Made by a program: the position numbers and the translations under genes. From Pedobacter sp. N36a (GTDB lineage: Bacteria; Bacteroidota; Bacteroidia; Sphingobacteriales; Sphingobacteriaceae), in assembly GCF_014472395.1 (NCBI RefSeq), contig NZ_JACSZW010000006.1:248001-312000 (forward strand): DNA of 64,000 bases, in the 5' to 3' direction. This document shows, in pieces, positions 63,211-64,000 of the stretch (position 1 is the first letter of the stretch; each line of letters starts with the position of its first letter). The notes beneath the pieces are model-generated. The model did no database searches. It saw nothing but the letters and a program-made list of their open reading frames with translations, and was not told the DNA's origin.

Positions 63211-64000
63211 ATGGAAAAAGAAACGATACAAGAAGTAATCATTATCGGTGGAAGTTATGCCGGTCTTTCTGCAGCAATGGCTTTAGGCAGGGCGGGAAGA
63301 AAAGTCATGGTGGTAGATAGCGGGAAGCCCTGCAATGCGCAAACGCCGCATTCTCACAACTTCCTGACACAAGATGGCGAAATTCCAGCCGCAATTGCTG
63401 CAAAAGGATTGGCGGAGGTGCTAAAATATCCTACTGTAACGCATTTAAATGATTTTGTGACTGCTGCCGTAAAAATCAATGACCATTTTGAGCTAAAAAC
63501 TGCGACTGGTCAATCTTTGAAAGCGAAGAAATTATTGTTTGCGACAGGACTGAAAGACGTGATGCCAGAGATCAAAGGTTTTGCGGAATGCTGGGGAATT
63601 TCTGTGATCCATTGTCCTTATTGCCACGGTTATGAAGTCGCAGGTCAAAAAACAGCATTGTTGGCCAATGGGGAAATCGCATTTCATTTTAGCCAGGTAC
63701 TGAGTCAATGGACCAAAGATTTGGTTTTATATACCAACGGGCCAGCGGAATTAAATGAAGAACAACGGTTTCAGCTCCAGAATCATGGTATTCCGGTCAT
63801 TGAAATTCCTGTAAAAGAACTTTTGCAGGCAAATGGTCAGCTGAAAAGCCTGCTGCTGCAAGATGGACAAGAGCATTTCTTTAAGGCAATGTATGGGAAG
63901 GTTGGGTTGGAGCAGCATTCTTCTCTGCCTCAAAAACTGGGCTGTGAAATAAATGAGCAGGGTTATTTGGTAATTGACGATAAAAAACAAACCACTATTT
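63211..64000 (+). CDS. Thioredoxin reductase-like FAD/NAD(P) oxidoreductase, 3' end outside window
   Basis: At least 263 residues of a two-domain flavoprotein. It starts EVIIIGGSYAGLSAAMALGRAGR (FAD-binding GGSYAG variant of GxGxxG, residues 13-18) and has VMVVDSGKPCNAQ, LLFATGLKDVMPE and the redox pair CPYCHG (C135, C138). The NAD(P)-binding part has lost the usual GxGxxG glycines: KTALLANGEIAFHF is at its place. Proteins of this type are often called thioredoxin reductase-like or alkyl-hydroperoxide-linked, and their electron donor is uncertain. The frame runs open past the window end. Confidence 0.88.
   Translation, partial: MEKETIQEVIIIGGSYAGLSAAMALGRAGRKVMVVDSGKPCNAQTPHSHNFLTQDGEIPAAIAAKGLAEVLKYPTVTHLNDFVTAAVKINDHFELKTATGQSLKAKKLLFATGLKDVMPEIKGFAECWGISVIHCPYCHGYEVAGQKTALLANGEIAFHFSQVLSQWTKDLVLYTNGPAELNEEQRFQLQNHGIPVIEIPVKELLQANGQLKSLLLQDGQEHFFKAMYGKVGLEQHSSLPQKLGCEINEQGYLVIDDKKQTTI

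Overview
The window looks like a chromosome segment from a Bacteroidetes bacterium, most likely Sphingobacteriaceae and Pedobacter-like. The grounds are: a SusC/SusD pair, two further TonB-dependent receptors paired with GLPGLI and DUF4249 proteins, a short RpoD-type sigma factor that starts MRxLKIxQSITNR, a 58-residue histone H1-like protein, almost no Shine-Dalgarno sites, and several promoters of the Bacteroidetes form TTTG-N19-22-TAnnTTTG. The genus is an inference. There is no phage, insertion sequence, CRISPR array or rRNA. There is one tRNA (Arg, TCT).

Layout. 1-7.0 kb: a plus-strand operon of three Gfo/Idh/MocA oxidoreductases and a large HEAT repeat protein ending in two DUF1080 (3-keto-disaccharide hydrolase) domains, closed by a strong terminator; probably periplasmic 3-keto-glycoside metabolism. 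7.0-9.8 kb: a divergent RpoD paralogue, a histone H1-like protein and DNA polymerase IV. 9.9-11.9 kb: a hybrid histidine kinase broken by several lesions. 12.1-17.7 kb, minus strand: a one-module NRPS-like protein with the architecture of epsilon-poly-lysine synthetase (A-T followed by three membrane/beta-helix repeats), and an acyl-CoA dehydrogenase-like gene. 18-22.2 kb: small accessory genes, tRNA-Arg, an internally deleted YciI-like gene, a DnaQ/GIY-YIG fusion nuclease and an OsmC protein. 22.3-27.0 kb: a SusC/SusD pair. 27.2-32.4 kb: a SpmA/SpmB fusion, a methyltransferase interrupted by one in-frame TGA, and an S9 peptidase. 32.5-36.0 kb: pyrG-yidC. 36.1-39.7 kb: an outer membrane beta-barrel protein plus a GLPGLI protein. 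40.2-43.2 kb: trpS, deoxynucleoside kinase, kdsB and a lipoprotein. 43.3-46.4 kb: plsC-like, gatC, an ABC ATPase, a cobalamin adenosyltransferase and two small conserved genes. 46.4-53.9 kb: ispD, queA, an ABC permease, an aminotransferase, and a CDF transporter-NUDIX-bioA run. 54.0-59.8 kb, minus strand: the four-gene ligase-associated DNA repair operon (exonuclease, ligase, helicase, PdeM). 59.9-63.1 kb: a TonB receptor with a DUF4249 lipoprotein. 63.2 kb to the end: a thioredoxin-reductase-like flavoprotein cut off by the window edge.

The most unusual points are the polylysine-synthetase-like NRPS, the HEAT/DUF1080/DUF1080 fusion with its oxidoreductases, the sigma-factor paralogue beside a chromatin protein and an error-prone polymerase, and three separately decayed genes (hybrid kinase, YciI-like, methyltransferase) within 20 kb. 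The DNA repair operon is complete and its type is already described.
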